From Thermus caliditerrae (GTDB lineage Bacteria > Deinococcota > Deinococci > Deinococcales > Thermaceae): 64,000 nucleotides of DNA. Every line of letters begins with the position of its first letter. Within the stretch, counting starts at the first letter, position 1. Below the pieces are notes generated by a model, which worked only from the letters and a program-made list of their open reading frames with translations, had not been told where the DNA came from and did no database searches. The DNA is taken from assembly GCF_021462525.1 (NCBI RefSeq), contig NZ_JAKEDT010000011.1, positions 1-64,000 of the forward strand, written 5' to 3'. Below, piece by piece: positions 7,716 through 21,078 of the stretch. The translations under genes and the position numbers were made by a program.

Positions 7716-8677
7716 AACGACCCCTTATGACCCTTCTCCTCCTGCTCCCCGCCCTGGCCCAGCCCCTCCCCGAGGCCCTGAAGCGGGCCCCCGAGGCGGC
7801 GGCGGTGGTCACGGCCCGGCTGGACCACGTCCTGAAGCAGAAGGACCTGGCCCGAACCCTCCAAGACCCTTTGCGCACTGCCCTCTCCGAGCTCCAAGCC
7901 CGGCAGGCCGCCCTCCTGGCCGAGGCCAAGCTCAAGCGGGCCCTGGCCCAGGCGGAAAGCGACATCGTCGCCGCCTACGCCCAGGCCCGGGAGGCCGAAC
8001 TCCAGGTAGCCCTGGCCGCCAAAGCCCTGGAGGTGGCTGAGCTGGGCCTCAAGGCCACCGAGGTGCGGGTGAAGGGCGGGGGCGCCACCAGCCTGGACCT
8101 CATGGAGGCGCAGAACCGGGCGCTGGAGGCCCGGAAGAACCTAGAGGCCGCCCAGCGCGGCCAAGAAAGCGCCCTGGCCGCCTTGGCCAACCTGGTGGGG
8201 GCCTGGAATCCGGAAAGCGTCCATGAGCTTCCCCCCATCCCCGGCGAGGAGGTGGTGACAAGCCTCCTCCAGGAGCACGCTGACCTTCTCCAGCTCCGGC
8301 AGTCCTTAGAGCTCCTCCGCTTCCAGCGGGGCCTCCTGGACGAGAGCTTCGCCGCCAGGAAGGACCTCGAGGCCCTGGAGGACCAGGCCAAGACCCTGGA
8401 GGAAAACCTGCTGAGCCTGGAGCGCTCCCTAAGGGTAGCCCTGGAGGCCCGCCAGCGCCAGCTCGCCCCCCTCCTCCAGGGGGTGAAGACGGCGGAGGAA
8501 GCCTACCAGGCGGCCCAGGAGCGGTACCGGGCCGAGGAAAAGCGCTTCCAAGCCGGGCTCACAAGCCGCCTCTCCCTCCTGCAACAGGAGCTCGCCCTGA
8601 AGCAGGCGGAGCTCTCCTGGGAGCAGGCCAAGCACGCCTACCTGAAGGCCTACTACGGCCTTTTGGCCTCGAGGTGA
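7712..8677 (+). CDS. Second TolC-like protein, all-helical and without visible barrel strands
   Basis: A 321-residue exported protein (signal peptide PLMTLLLLLPALAQP) related to the preceding TolC-like protein by its long amphipathic helices and TolC-type segments such as GGGATSLDLMEAQNRALEARK and RFQAGLTSRLSLLQQELALKQAEL. Unlike its neighbour it is nearly all predicted helix: the positions where barrel strands should lie read as charged coiled coil (AARKDLEALEDQAKTLEENL). It may be a periplasmic coiled-coil partner of the pump or a heteromeric TolC subunit. It sits in the operon with ATGA and GTGA junctions on each side. Confidence 0.7.
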   Translation: MKRPLMTLLLLLPALAQPLPEALKRAPEAAAVVTARLDHVLKQKDLARTLQDPLRTALSELQARQAALLAEAKLKRALAQAESDIVAAYAQAREAELQVALAAKALEVAELGLKATEVRVKGGGATSLDLMEAQNRALEARKNLEAAQRGQESALAALANLVGAWNPESVHELPPIPGEEVVTSLLQEHADLLQLRQSLELLRFQRGLLDESFAARKDLEALEDQAKTLEENLLSLERSLRVALEARQRQLAPLLQGVKTAEEAYQAAQERYRAEEKRFQAGLTSRLSLLQQELALKQAELSWEQAKHAYLKAYYGLLASR

Positions 8678-8679
8678 AC

Positions 8680-9861
8680 ATGCGCCGACTCCTCCTTCTC
8701 CTACCCCTCCTCCTCTTCGCCTGCGCCCCCAAAAAGGCGGAAGCCCCCGCCCAGGAAGCCCAAGCCCCCCTGGCCCTCCAGGTGCGGGTGGTGGAGGCCA
8801 AGCGGGGCGTCCTGGAACGGGAAGTGCGGGCCTCCGCCAGCCTGCAGGCGGAACGGGACAGCCTGGTGGCCGCCGGGGCCGCAGGCCGGGTGCTCAAGAC
8901 CCTCCCCGCAGGCACCCCGGTGCGGGCCGGGGAAGGGGTGGTCTACCTGGACCCCGCCCCCTTCCAGGAGGCCCTGGAGGCCGCAAGGCTCAACCTCCGC
9001 CAGGCGGAGGCCAACCTGGAGCGGGCGCGGAACCAGCTCCTGGGCAACCGGGCCGCCCTCCAGGCCCAGCTGGAGGCGGCCAAGGTGCAGCTGGAAGCCG
9101 CCAAGAGGCGCTACGAGGAAGGCCAGGCCCTCCTCCAGGCGGGCGCCCTGGCCCCCCTGGACCTCAAGGCCCTCGAGGCCCAGCTCCGCCAGGCGCAAAG
9201 CGCCTACGAGAACGCCCGGGAAGCCCTCTCCCGCCTGGAGCGGGCCGAGGACCTCAGGCTCTTGGAGCTCCAGGTGGAAGGGGCCAGGCTCCAGGTGCGT
9301 CAGGCGGAACGGAACCTCAAGGAGAGCGTGGTGCGGGCCCCCTTCGCTGGGGAGGTGGTGGAGGTCTTCGTAAAGGAAGGGGAGTTCCTGGGCACGGGTA
9401 GCCGCGCCTTCCGCCTGGCCACCACCGACCGCCTCCTGGCCAAGGTCTACCTGCCCCCGGAAAAGGCCAGCGCCCTGGGGCCGGAAACCCCCTTCACCCT
9501 GCGCCAAAACGGGCAGGAGGTGGCGGCCAGGCTCCTGCGCAAGTCCGAGCTTCCGGGCCAGAACCGCCTGGTGGAGGTGGTGCTAGAGCCCCAGGGGGCC
9601 CTTCTGCCCGGCCCCGCCGAGGCCCGCTACCGGGAGCGGGTGGCGGAAGGGGTTCGCTTGCCCGCCGGCGCGGTGCGCATTCAGGAGAGCGAAGCGGTGG
9701 TCTACCGGGTGGAGGACGGCCGGGCCCGGGAAGTCCGGGTGCGGCTGGTGGCCCAGGAAGGGACCCAGGCGGTGGTGGAGGGCTTGCCCGAAGGGGCCCG
9801 GGTCATCTACCCCGTCCCCGAAGGCCTTAAGGACGGCGACCCCGTGGAGGTGCTCCCGTGA
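8680..9861 (+). CDS. RND efflux periplasmic adaptor (membrane fusion) lipoprotein
   Basis: A 393-residue HlyD/AcrA-type adaptor that links the RND pump to the outer-membrane duct. The N-terminus carries a lipobox (LLLFACAPK), so it is anchored by lipid. The order is typical: a first half lipoyl domain (ASLQAERDSLVAAGAAGRVL), a long alpha-helical hairpin (about 100-215, rich in alanine, leucine and glutamate), the second half lipoyl domain (VVRAPFAGEVVEVFVKEGE) and beta-barrel/membrane-proximal domains. ATG at 8680 is used; GTG at 8674 overlaps the previous stop and is also possible. Confidence 0.9.
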   Translation: MRRLLLLLPLLLFACAPKKAEAPAQEAQAPLALQVRVVEAKRGVLEREVRASASLQAERDSLVAAGAAGRVLKTLPAGTPVRAGEGVVYLDPAPFQEALEAARLNLRQAEANLERARNQLLGNRAALQAQLEAAKVQLEAAKRRYEEGQALLQAGALAPLDLKALEAQLRQAQSAYENAREALSRLERAEDLRLLELQVEGARLQVRQAERNLKESVVRAPFAGEVVEVFVKEGEFLGTGSRAFRLATTDRLLAKVYLPPEKASALGPETPFTLRQNGQEVAARLLRKSELPGQNRLVEVVLEPQGALLPGPAEARYRERVAEGVRLPAGAVRIQESEAVVYRVEDGRAREVRVRLVAQEGTQAVVEGLPEGARVIYPVPEGLKDGDPVEVLP

Positions 9862-12800
9862 GGGAAAACCCCTTGGTGGCCTTCTTCGTGGAGCGCTTTG
9901 TCTTCGCCACGGCCATCTTCGTGGGCCTGGTGCTGGTGGGCCTGCTGCTGGGCCTAGGGCTCGGGGTGGAGCTCCTGCCCCGCTTCAGCGTGCCGGTGGT
10001 GGCGGTCTCCACCAGCTACCCCGGGGCGGGCCCGGAGGAGGTGGCGGAGCAGGTCTCCAAGCCCCTGGAAGATGCCCTTTCCACCCTAAGCGGGGTGGAC
10101 ACCATCGGCAGCAGCTCCAGCGAGGGCTTCAGCCTGGTCTTCGTCCAGTTCCAGCAGGGGGTGGACGTGGACCGGGCGGCGGTGGAGGCCAGCCAGAAGG
10201 TGGCCGCCGCCCGGGGCCAGCTCCCCAAGGACGCCTCGGCCCCCGTGGTGCAGAAGTTCGACCCCTCGGCAAGCCCCATCCTCTACCTGGCCCTCGAGGC
10301 CCCGGGGGAGGACCTCTCCCAGGTGCTCCGCTACGCGGAGCGCACCCTGAAGCCCAAGCTCCAGCTGGTGCAGGGGGTGGCGGACATCCGCCTCACCGGG
10401 GCCCCCAAGCGCTCCATCCGGGTTTACCTGGACCCGGACCGCCTGCAAGCCCTGGGGGTGGCCCCAGGGCAGGTGGCGCAAGCCCTCTCCGCCTCGGCCC
10501 TCAACCTGCCCTTGGGAAGCCTCACCGAAGGGGAGAAGCGCCTGGTCTACACCCTGCGGAGCACCCCGGCCACGGCAGGAGAGGTAGCAGACCTCCTCCT
10601 GGACCCCTCCCGTGGCCTTAGGGTGCGGGACGTGGCCCGGGTGGAGGAACGGGCCGAGGAGCCCACCACCCTAAACCGCCTGAATGGCCGCCCCGCCGTG
10701 CTCCTGGCGGTGGTGAAAACCCCAGACTCCAACGCCGTGGCCGTGGCCGACGGGGTAAAGCGGGCCCTTTCCGAGATCCGCCTCCCCCAAGGCTACCGGG
10801 CGGAGGTGGCCCTGGACACCACCCGCTTCATCCGCGCCGCGGTGGAGGACACGGTGCGGGAGGCCTTTTTAGCGGCCCTGGCCGTTTCCCTCGTGGTCTT
10901 GGTCTTCCTGGGGAAGCTCAACTCCGTGTTCTCCGTGATCCTGGCCATCCCCATCACCCTCTCCGGGGCTATCCTCCTCTTCGGCGTTTTAGGCTTCACC
11001 TACAACCTCATCAGCCTTCTCGCCCTCACCGTGGCGGTGGGCATCGTGGTGGATGACTCCATCGTGGTGGCGGAGAACATCGACCGCTACCGCCGGATGG
11101 GCTTTGGCCCAAAAGAGGCCGTTCTCAAAGGGGCATCCGAGGTGAGCGTGGCGGTGGCCGCGGCCACCTTGAGCCTCCTTGCGGTTTTCCTCCCCATCAG
11201 CTTCCTCCCGGGGCTCATCGGGCAGATCTTCCAGCAGTTTGGCCTGGGCATGGCGGCGGCCATCGCGGTGAGCTGGCTGGAGGCCCTCCTCTTCCTCACC
11301 GTGCGCCTCGCCTACTTCCCCGACCCCGAGCCCCCAACGCTCAAGGAAGCCTTCCGTTCCCTAAACCTCCTCCCCCAGGACCTCCGCTTCGCCTACCGCA
11401 GGGGCTTCCGCACCCCTTTAGGGCTGTTGCTGGGGGGCATGACGGCCTTCCTGCTTTGGCGGCAGGGGCCGCTGTACCTGCTCCTCCTGCCCCTTTACCC
11501 AGCCCTCCTGGGGCTCCTGCGGTACCTGGGGCGTTTCCTCTTGGACCTGGCTGGGGCCGCCACCCGCCTCCTTCACGGCCTGGCGGAGGCGGGCCTGAGC
11601 CGCCTCACGGAGGCCTACGCCCGCAGCCTGGCCGGCGCCCTGAGGCGCCCCGGCCTGGTCCTCGGGATTGCGGGCCTCGCTTTCTTCTCCATCTTCCCCA
11701 TCCTGCCCAAGATCCCCTTCAACTTCACCCCCCGCTCCGACACCGGGGTGCTCACCGCCACCCTGCTCCTGCCCAAGGACACGCCCCTGGCGGTGGCGGA
11801 CCGGGCGGCGCGGACCCTCGAGGCCTATTTCCTCACCCACCCCGCCGTGCTCCGGGTGGTGACCACCGTGGGGGCCAGCGCGGTGGGCGGGGCCCAGGTG
11901 GGAGACCCCAGCCGGGTCCAGCTCCAGATCGTCCTCAAGCCCAAAGGGGAACGGCAGGACATTTTCACCCTCACCGAGGCCTTCAACCGGGAGGGAAAAG
12001 CCCTTCTGAAGGACTTTCCCGGGGCCGACCTCCGGGTGCTGGCCCAGACGGGCCCCGAAGCTGGGGACGCCGATCTGCAGTTCTTCGTCACCAGTCCCGA
12101 CCGGGCGCTTTTGGAGAAGCGGGCACAGGCCATCACCGCCCTCATCGCCGAGAAGCCCTACGTGATGAACGTGAAGAGCACCCTCGAGGCCACCCAGCGG
12201 GAGCGGGTCTTCGTCCCCGACCCGGCCAGGCTCGCCGGGACCGGCCTCACCCCCGCGGACCTGGCCCAGGCCCTGAGGCTCTACCTCTCCGGTACCCAGG
12301 CGGCCACCGCCCGGCGCTCGGGAGAGGAGTTCCCCGTGGTGGTCCAGGCCGACCCCCTGCGCCTGGGAAACGAGGCCAACCTCCTTTCCCTCCCCGTCTA
12401 CGCCCCAGCCCTGCAGGCCTTCCTGCCCCTAGGGAGCCTCGGGCGGTTCGTGGAGCGGCCCGGACCCACCCTGATCTCGAGGCGCAACCAAGCCTACGCC
12501 GCCGGGATCAACATCAACCTCAAGCCCGACGCCCCTGGGAGCTTCCAGATCCAACGGGAGCTGGAAACGGAGCTTAGGGAAAAAGGCCTCTTGGGCGACG
12601 GGGTGGAGCTCATCGCCACCGGCCTGGGCTCCTTCACCGGGGAGCTGGCCCGGCTGGCCCCCCTGGCCTTCCTCCTGGCCCTGGTCCTCAACTATCTGGT
12701 CATCGCCAGCCAGTTCAACGCCTGGCGCTACCCCTTCTACCTCCTCCTCCCCGTGCCCCTGGCCCTGGTGGGGGCCTTCTGGCTCACCTACCTACTGGGT

Positions 12801-13157
12801 ACCGGCCTGGACGTGATCAGCGTCCTGGGCGTGGTGATGCTCATCGGGCTGGTGACCAAAAACGCCATCCTCCTTTTGGACTTCGCCGTGAAGCGCATGC
12901 GGGAAATGCCCCTGAAGAATGCCCTGGTGGAAGCGGCTAGGCTCCGCCTAAGGCCCATCCTCATGACCACCCTCACCGTGCTCATCATCAGCCTGCCCCT
13001 CCTTCTGGGCACGGGAGAAGGAGCGGAGTACCGCAAGCCCCTGGGCGTCATCATCCTGGGGGGGCTCCTCTCCTCCACCCTGCTTACCCTCTTCGTGGTG
13101 CCCGCAGCGTTTTATGCCTTTGAACGGCGGCGGGCCCAAGAACCCGTCCTGAGGTGA
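9858..13157 (+). CDS. RND family efflux permease (AcrB/HAE-1 type)
   Basis: The inner-membrane proton-driven pump of the operon, 1099 residues. The transmembrane proton-relay residues are present: D399 and D400 in GIVVDDSIVVAENI, and K1001 in GLVTKNAILLLDFA. Two large periplasmic porter loops follow TM1 and TM7, as expected. The protein is longer than usual because of an extra stretch of about 65 residues (about 515-578) in the loop between TM6 and TM7, which contains additional hydrophobic helices. It starts at GTG overlapping the adaptor stop (GTGA). The substrate is unknown; the MarR regulator suggests drugs or aromatic compounds. Confidence 0.92.
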   Translation: MRENPLVAFFVERFVFATAIFVGLVLVGLLLGLGLGVELLPRFSVPVVAVSTSYPGAGPEEVAEQVSKPLEDALSTLSGVDTIGSSSSEGFSLVFVQFQQGVDVDRAAVEASQKVAAARGQLPKDASAPVVQKFDPSASPILYLALEAPGEDLSQVLRYAERTLKPKLQLVQGVADIRLTGAPKRSIRVYLDPDRLQALGVAPGQVAQALSASALNLPLGSLTEGEKRLVYTLRSTPATAGEVADLLLDPSRGLRVRDVARVEERAEEPTTLNRLNGRPAVLLAVVKTPDSNAVAVADGVKRALSEIRLPQGYRAEVALDTTRFIRAAVEDTVREAFLAALAVSLVVLVFLGKLNSVFSVILAIPITLSGAILLFGVLGFTYNLISLLALTVAVGIVVDDSIVVAENIDRYRRMGFGPKEAVLKGASEVSVAVAAATLSLLAVFLPISFLPGLIGQIFQQFGLGMAAAIAVSWLEALLFLTVRLAYFPDPEPPTLKEAFRSLNLLPQDLRFAYRRGFRTPLGLLLGGMTAFLLWRQGPLYLLLLPLYPALLGLLRYLGRFLLDLAGAATRLLHGLAEAGLSRLTEAYARSLAGALRRPGLVLGIAGLAFFSIFPILPKIPFNFTPRSDTGVLTATLLLPKDTPLAVADRAARTLEAYFLTHPAVLRVVTTVGASAVGGAQVGDPSRVQLQIVLKPKGERQDIFTLTEAFNREGKALLKDFPGADLRVLAQTGPEAGDADLQFFVTSPDRALLEKRAQAITALIAEKPYVMNVKSTLEATQRERVFVPDPARLAGTGLTPADLAQALRLYLSGTQAATARRSGEEFPVVVQADPLRLGNEANLLSLPVYAPALQAFLPLGSLGRFVERPGPTLISRRNQAYAAGININLKPDAPGSFQIQRELETELREKGLLGDGVELIATGLGSFTGELARLAPLAFLLALVLNYLVIASQFNAWRYPFYLLLPVPLALVGAFWLTYLLGTGLDVISVLGVVMLIGLVTKNAILLLDFAVKRMREMPLKNALVEAARLRLRPILMTTLTVLIISLPLLLGTGEGAEYRKPLGVIILGGLLSSTLLTLFVVPAAFYAFERRRAQEPVLR

Positions 13158-13160
13158 AGC

Positions 13161-13913
13161 GTGAGTGCCAAGAAGCTCCTCTTCCTCTTCCTGGCCGCGG
13201 CCCTGCTCCTGGGCGGGGCGGTGGTAGGGGTGGCCTTTTACTTCCTCCGACCCCTGAAGGCCGAGAGGGTAGCCCTGGAAGCCCTCGCCCGCCCTAGCCT
13301 CACCCTGCGGGAAGCCCCCTACGGCCTGGAGCTCGTCCCCAAGGCCCCCAAGGCCCTTTTGGCCTTCTACCCCGGGGCCCGGGTGGAGCCTTTGGCCTAC
13401 GCCCCGGCCCTGGCCTCCGTGGCGGAGGCCGGGTACCTGGTGGTCCTCCTGAAGGTGCCCTCCGGCATCGCCCTCCTGGGAAAGGAGCGGGCTCTGGAGG
13501 CCCAGGCCGCCCACCCTAACCTCCCCCTGGTGGTGGGGGGGCACAGCCTAGGCGGGGTGGCGGCGGCGGAGGTGGCCGCCCGGGAAGGGCTTCCCCTGGT
13601 CCTTTTCGCCAGCTACCCCGAGGCCGACCTCTCCGGGCAGAGCCTCCCCACCCTGGCCCTCTACGGCACGGAAGACGGCCTCCTCCCCCCGGAGGAAGCC
13701 CGGGAAAAGGCCAAGCGCCTCCCCCGGGGAGCCCGGGTGGTCTTCCTAGAAGGACTGAACCACGCGGGCTTTGGGGCCTACGGCCCGCAGAAGGGGGACC
13801 GGCCTGCCACCCGGCCCAGGGAAGCCCTCTGGCAGGAAATCAGCCAGGAGGTCCTTCTCTTCCTGGAGGGCCTGGGGTGGGACACCCCGCCCCCGCCCCA
13901 GGCCCTACGCTAA
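13161..13913 (+). CDS. Membrane-anchored alpha/beta hydrolase
   Basis: A 250-residue alpha/beta hydrolase with an N-terminal hydrophobic anchor (about 5-30). The catalytic triad can be read from the sequence: S129 in GGHSLGGV, D172 in YGTEDGLL and H201 in LNHAGFG. The short fold resembles the alpha/beta hydrolase DUF found in Gram-positive and Thermus species. It follows the RND gene by 3 nt, preceded by GAGGTGA, and is probably part of the same operon. The substrate is unknown; a link to detoxification of pumped compounds is only an inference. Confidence 0.82.
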   Translation: MSAKKLLFLFLAAALLLGGAVVGVAFYFLRPLKAERVALEALARPSLTLREAPYGLELVPKAPKALLAFYPGARVEPLAYAPALASVAEAGYLVVLLKVPSGIALLGKERALEAQAAHPNLPLVVGGHSLGGVAAAEVAAREGLPLVLFASYPEADLSGQSLPTLALYGTEDGLLPPEEAREKAKRLPRGARVVFLEGLNHAGFGAYGPQKGDRPATRPREALWQEISQEVLLFLEGLGWDTPPPPQALR

Positions 13914-13917
13914 GGAT

Positions 13918-14398
13918 ATGGAGCGCACCCACGAGCGGGTTCTACGGGCCATGCGGGAAAACCTGGGGGAGGGCCTTCCCAAGGCCATTCCCCTCCTGGC
14001 CGAGAAAGCCCCGGGCCTCCTTTTGGAGCACGGGCGGAGCTGGACCTTCGCCATGCCGGAGAAGGGAGCCTTGGACGAAAGGACCCGCACCCTCATCCTC
14101 CTGGGCATCGCCCTGGCCACGGGTTCGGAAAGCTGCGTCAAGGCCATGAGCCACCGGGCCAAGCGCCTGGGCATTCCCAAGGAGGCCCTTCTGGAAACCC
14201 TGAAGATCGCCCGGCAGGCCCAGGCCAACGCCGTCTTGGGCCACGCCACCCCCCTTTTGGATCTTGGGCCACGCCACCCCCCTTTTGGAAGTGCTATAGT
14301 GGGAAAAGCCGGGGCGGGCGCCCCCCCTCGGGAAACTTCCCCCAACAACCGAGCCCAGCTTAGCCCTTTGCCCTTCGGGGGAAGGGAAAGGAGTGGAC

Positions 14399-14415
<17 letters not shown>
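13918..14415 (+). CDS. Carboxymuconolactone decarboxylase (AhpD-like) family protein, 3' end frameshifted by a tandem duplication
   Basis: The first about 112 residues are a carboxymuconolactone-decarboxylase-type core ([24 protein letters not shown], with ExxC and a following histidine). A perfect 28-bp tandem duplication at 14234-14289 then shifts the frame by one. Removing one copy restores a short ending ([10 protein letters not shown]) and a TAG stop at 14297-14299. With the duplication, reading runs on to 14415 through non-coding leader sequence and into the aconitase gene, giving a tail ([15 protein letters not shown]) that looks non-native. The gene may be a recent mutant, a phase-variable form or an assembly error. 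The catalytic role of the core, redox or decarboxylase, is not known. Confidence 0.75.
14234..14289 (+). repeat. Perfect 28-bp tandem duplication
   Basis: The 28 bases at 14234-14261 are repeated without mismatch at 14262-14289. Each copy begins TCTTGGGCCACG and ends CCCTTTTGGA. Because 28 is not a multiple of three, the repeat changes the reading frame of the carboxymuconolactone-decarboxylase-like gene. Confidence 0.97.
14300..14398 (+). promoter_or_regulatory. Aconitase leader region with small hairpins
   Basis: This leader holds three short inverted repeats: GGGGC/GCCCC (14311-14324), GGGAA/TTCCC (14330-14341) and CCCTT/AAGGG just before the ribosome binding site. TATAGT at 14295-14300 is a possible -10 element. 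AAAGGAG at 14387-14393 is the ribosome binding site for the ATG at 14399. No known riboswitch is recognised. Confidence 0.35.
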
Positions 14416-17104
<2,689 letters not shown>

Positions 17105-17118
17105 GCCAAGCGGCAGGA

Positions 17119-17141
17119 GGCCCCGGGGAAACCCCGGGGCC
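17119..17141 (+). terminator. GC-rich hairpin after aconitase
   Basis: A perfect 10-bp stem, GGCCCCGGGG with CCCCGGGGCC, and an AAA loop lie 15 nt downstream of the acnA stop. The T-run is weak, so termination efficiency is uncertain. Confidence 0.7.
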
Positions 17142-17170
17142 CTTGCCCACGCCGCCCCTCTATGGGGCCC

Positions 17171-17193
17171 CCACCCTAGCCACGCCAGGGTGG
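17171..17193 (-). terminator. Hairpin downstream of the V-ATPase operon
   Basis: CCACCCT and AGGGTGG (7-bp stem, 9-nt loop) lie just beyond the stop of atpD on the minus strand. It is a plausible operon terminator but lacks a clear T-run. Confidence 0.45.
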
Positions 17194-17200
17194 GGTGGTA

Positions 17201-17872
17201 TTAAAGGCCCGCCCCGATTTCCAGGTGCGGGTTGGGACGCCCGCCCTCGGCCTCAGCCTCCCGGGCCTCGATCTTGCCCTTGATGCGCTTGAGGCGGAAG
17301 GTGTCCTCCCGTTCCCGTTGCTCCAGGACCTGCTGGATGAAGCGGATCTGCGAGCGGATGCCGGGGATGACCACTTGCTCCAGGGCGTTCACCCGACGGG
17401 TGGTCTTCTTGATCTCCTCCCCGATCTTCTTCAGGCGGGTTTCCGTGTTGGCCACCTGGATCAAGGCCTCGGCGTAGCGGCGAAAGGCCCGGGCGGCTTC
17501 CAAGGTGTAGGCTGGGGTGCCCACCGGGGAGAGCAAGGCCCCATCGGGGAAGGTGGCCTTGAGCCTCGGCACCTTGCTGCCCCAGACGTTTTCCACCTGA
17601 GCCTCCACCCCCTCGAGGGGCCTCACCCCCAAGGCCGCAACGGAAACGCTCTCCGGCCCGTCAAAGGCCTGGGCGAGAAGCAAGGCCCCATAGGCTTCCT
17701 GGGCCGCCTGGTTCAGGGCCTTGCGGGCCTCGAGGGCCTCCTTGACCAGCCCGAAGAACTCGGCCACCAGGGCGTCCCGCTTCTTCTTGAGGAGGTCCAC
17801 CCCCTTCTGCGCCAGGCGCATCTGGCTGCGCCGTTGCAGAAGGTTCATGCGGGTGGGGCTTACCTGGCTCAT
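17201..17872 (-). CDS. atpD: V/A-type ATP synthase subunit D
   Basis: The central rotor-shaft subunit of the Thermus V/A-ATPase, 223 residues. It starts MSQVSPTRMNLLQRRSQMRL and is mostly long coiled coil at both ends, as expected for the axle that turns inside the A3B3 head. The product transmits torque between subunit F and the membrane ring. It is the last gene of the nine-gene operon, 9 nt after atpB. The length matches the Thermus family. Confidence 0.95.
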   Translation of the reverse strand: MSQVSPTRMNLLQRRSQMRLAQKGVDLLKKKRDALVAEFFGLVKEALEARKALNQAAQEAYGALLLAQAFDGPESVSVAALGVRPLEGVEAQVENVWGSKVPRLKATFPDGALLSPVGTPAYTLEAARAFRRYAEALIQVANTETRLKKIGEEIKKTTRRVNALEQVVIPGIRSQIRFIQQVLEQREREDTFRLKRIKGKIEAREAEAEGGRPNPHLEIGAGL

Positions 17873-17881
17873 CTAACCTCC

Positions 17882-19318
17882 TTAGTCCAGGGCTTGCGGA
17901 GCACCCCAGATCTCCTCCAGCTTCTGCCCGTAGTACTTGCCGATGTGGTCGCGGGAGATCCGCTTAAGCTCTCCCTGGGGCAGCATGGAAAGCAGGGCCC
18001 AGGCGATCTGCAGGCTCTCCTCGATGGAGCGGTTCTGCTGGCCCTGGTTGATGAAGTGCCGCTCAAAGGCGTCGGCGAACTGCAAGTAACGGCGGTCGTT
18101 CTCCGTGAGGGCGTCCTCGCCGATGATGGCCACCAGCTTGCGGATGTCCACCCCGTTGGCGTAGGCGGAGTAGAGCTGGTCGGACACCTGCTTGTGGTCC
18201 TCCCGGGTCTTGCCCTTGCCCACCCCGTTGTTCATGAGCCGGGAAAGGGAGGGCAGGGGGTCGATGGGCGGGTAGATGCCCTTGCGGTGGAGCTCCCGGG
18301 AGAGCTGGATCTGCCCCTCGGTGATGTAGCCGGTGAGGTCGGGGATGGGGTGGGTGCGGTCGTCGTCGGGCATGGAGAGGATGGGAATCTGGGTCACGGA
18401 CCCCTTCTTGCCCACCACCACCCCGGCCCGCTCGTAGATGGTGGCCAGGTCGGTGTACATGTAACCGGGGTAGCCGCGCCGCCCGGGGATCTCCTCGCGG
18501 CTCGCCCCGATCTCCCGCAGGGCCTCGCAGTAGTTGGTCATGTCCGTGAGGATGACCAGCACGTGGTAGTCGTGCTCAAAGGCCAGGTACTCCGCCACGG
18601 TGAGGGCCATGCGGGGGGTGAGGATGCGCTCGATGGTGGGGTCGTCCGCCTTGTTGAGGAAGAGGACGGAGCGGCTCAAGGCCCCGGTGCGCTCGAACTC
18701 CTGGATGAAGTAGGAGAGCTCCCGCTGGGTGATGCCCATGGCGGCGAAGACCACGGCGAAGGGCTCCTCCTTCTCCCCTTCCCCGGAGAGGTCCGGGCGC
18801 ACCGTGGCCTGGCGGGCGATCTGGGCGGCGATCTCGTTGGCGGGAAGGCCCGAGCCGGAGAAGATGGGAAGCTTCTGCCCCCGCACCAGGGTGTTCATCA
18901 CGTCGATGGTGGAGATACCCGTTTGGATGAACTCCTCGGGCTTCCTCCGGGCCACCGGGTTCAGGGGCAGGCCCACGATGGGCAGGCGCTTTTCCGGGGT
19001 GATGGGGGGCAGGCCGTCGATGGGCTTGCCGATGCCGTTGAAGCGCCGCCCCAACATCTCCTTGGAAACCCCGAGCCGGGCCACGTCCTCCACCAGGCTG
19101 ACGCTGGTGGTGGCCAGGTCCAGCCCCGTGGTCTCCTCAAACACCTGGATGACCGCGTACTCCTCGGAGACCTCGATCACCTGGCCGCCGCGCACCCGGC
19201 CCGTGCCGTCCTTGATGTCCACGATGGCGCCGTAGGCCAGGTCCTTGGCGTTCTCCACGAAGAGGAGAGGCCCCGAGATGTAGGTGATGCCCGTGTACTC
19301 CTTCTTCAAAAGGTCCAT
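17882..19318 (-). CDS. atpB: V/A-type ATP synthase subunit B
   Basis: The non-catalytic nucleotide-site subunit of the A3B3 head, 478 residues. It follows the A subunit in the operon. The P-loop position is degenerate ([17 protein letters not shown]), as is normal for B subunits, while the fold motifs [13 protein letters not shown] and [18 protein letters not shown] are well kept. It lies 11 nt after atpA, consistent with co-translation of equal amounts. In Thermus this complex works mainly as an ATP synthase in respiring cells. Confidence 0.97.
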   Translation of the reverse strand: MDLLKKEYTGITYISGPLLFVENAKDLAYGAIVDIKDGTGRVRGGQVIEVSEEYAVIQVFEETTGLDLATTSVSLVEDVARLGVSKEMLGRRFNGIGKPIDGLPPITPEKRLPIVGLPLNPVARRKPEEFIQTGISTIDVMNTLVRGQKLPIFSGSGLPANEIAAQIARQATVRPDLSGEGEKEEPFAVVFAAMGITQRELSYFIQEFERTGALSRSVLFLNKADDPTIERILTPRMALTVAEYLAFEHDYHVLVILTDMTNYCEALREIGASREEIPGRRGYPGYMYTDLATIYERAGVVVGKKGSVTQIPILSMPDDDRTHPIPDLTGYITEGQIQLSRELHRKGIYPPIDPLPSLSRLMNNGVGKGKTREDHKQVSDQLYSAYANGVDIRKLVAIIGEDALTENDRRYLQFADAFERHFINQGQQNRSIEESLQIAWALLSMLPQGELKRISRDHIGKYYGQKLEEIWGAPQALD

Positions 19319-19329
19319 CTTCCCTCCCC

Positions 19330-21066
<1,737 letters not shown>

Positions 21067-21078
21067 CTTCCCTCCATT

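Noticed and set aside
14234-14289. Tandem repeat considered as a mobile-element target duplication
   Set aside because: The copies are directly adjacent with nothing between them and no transposase gene nearby; slippage duplication explains it better.
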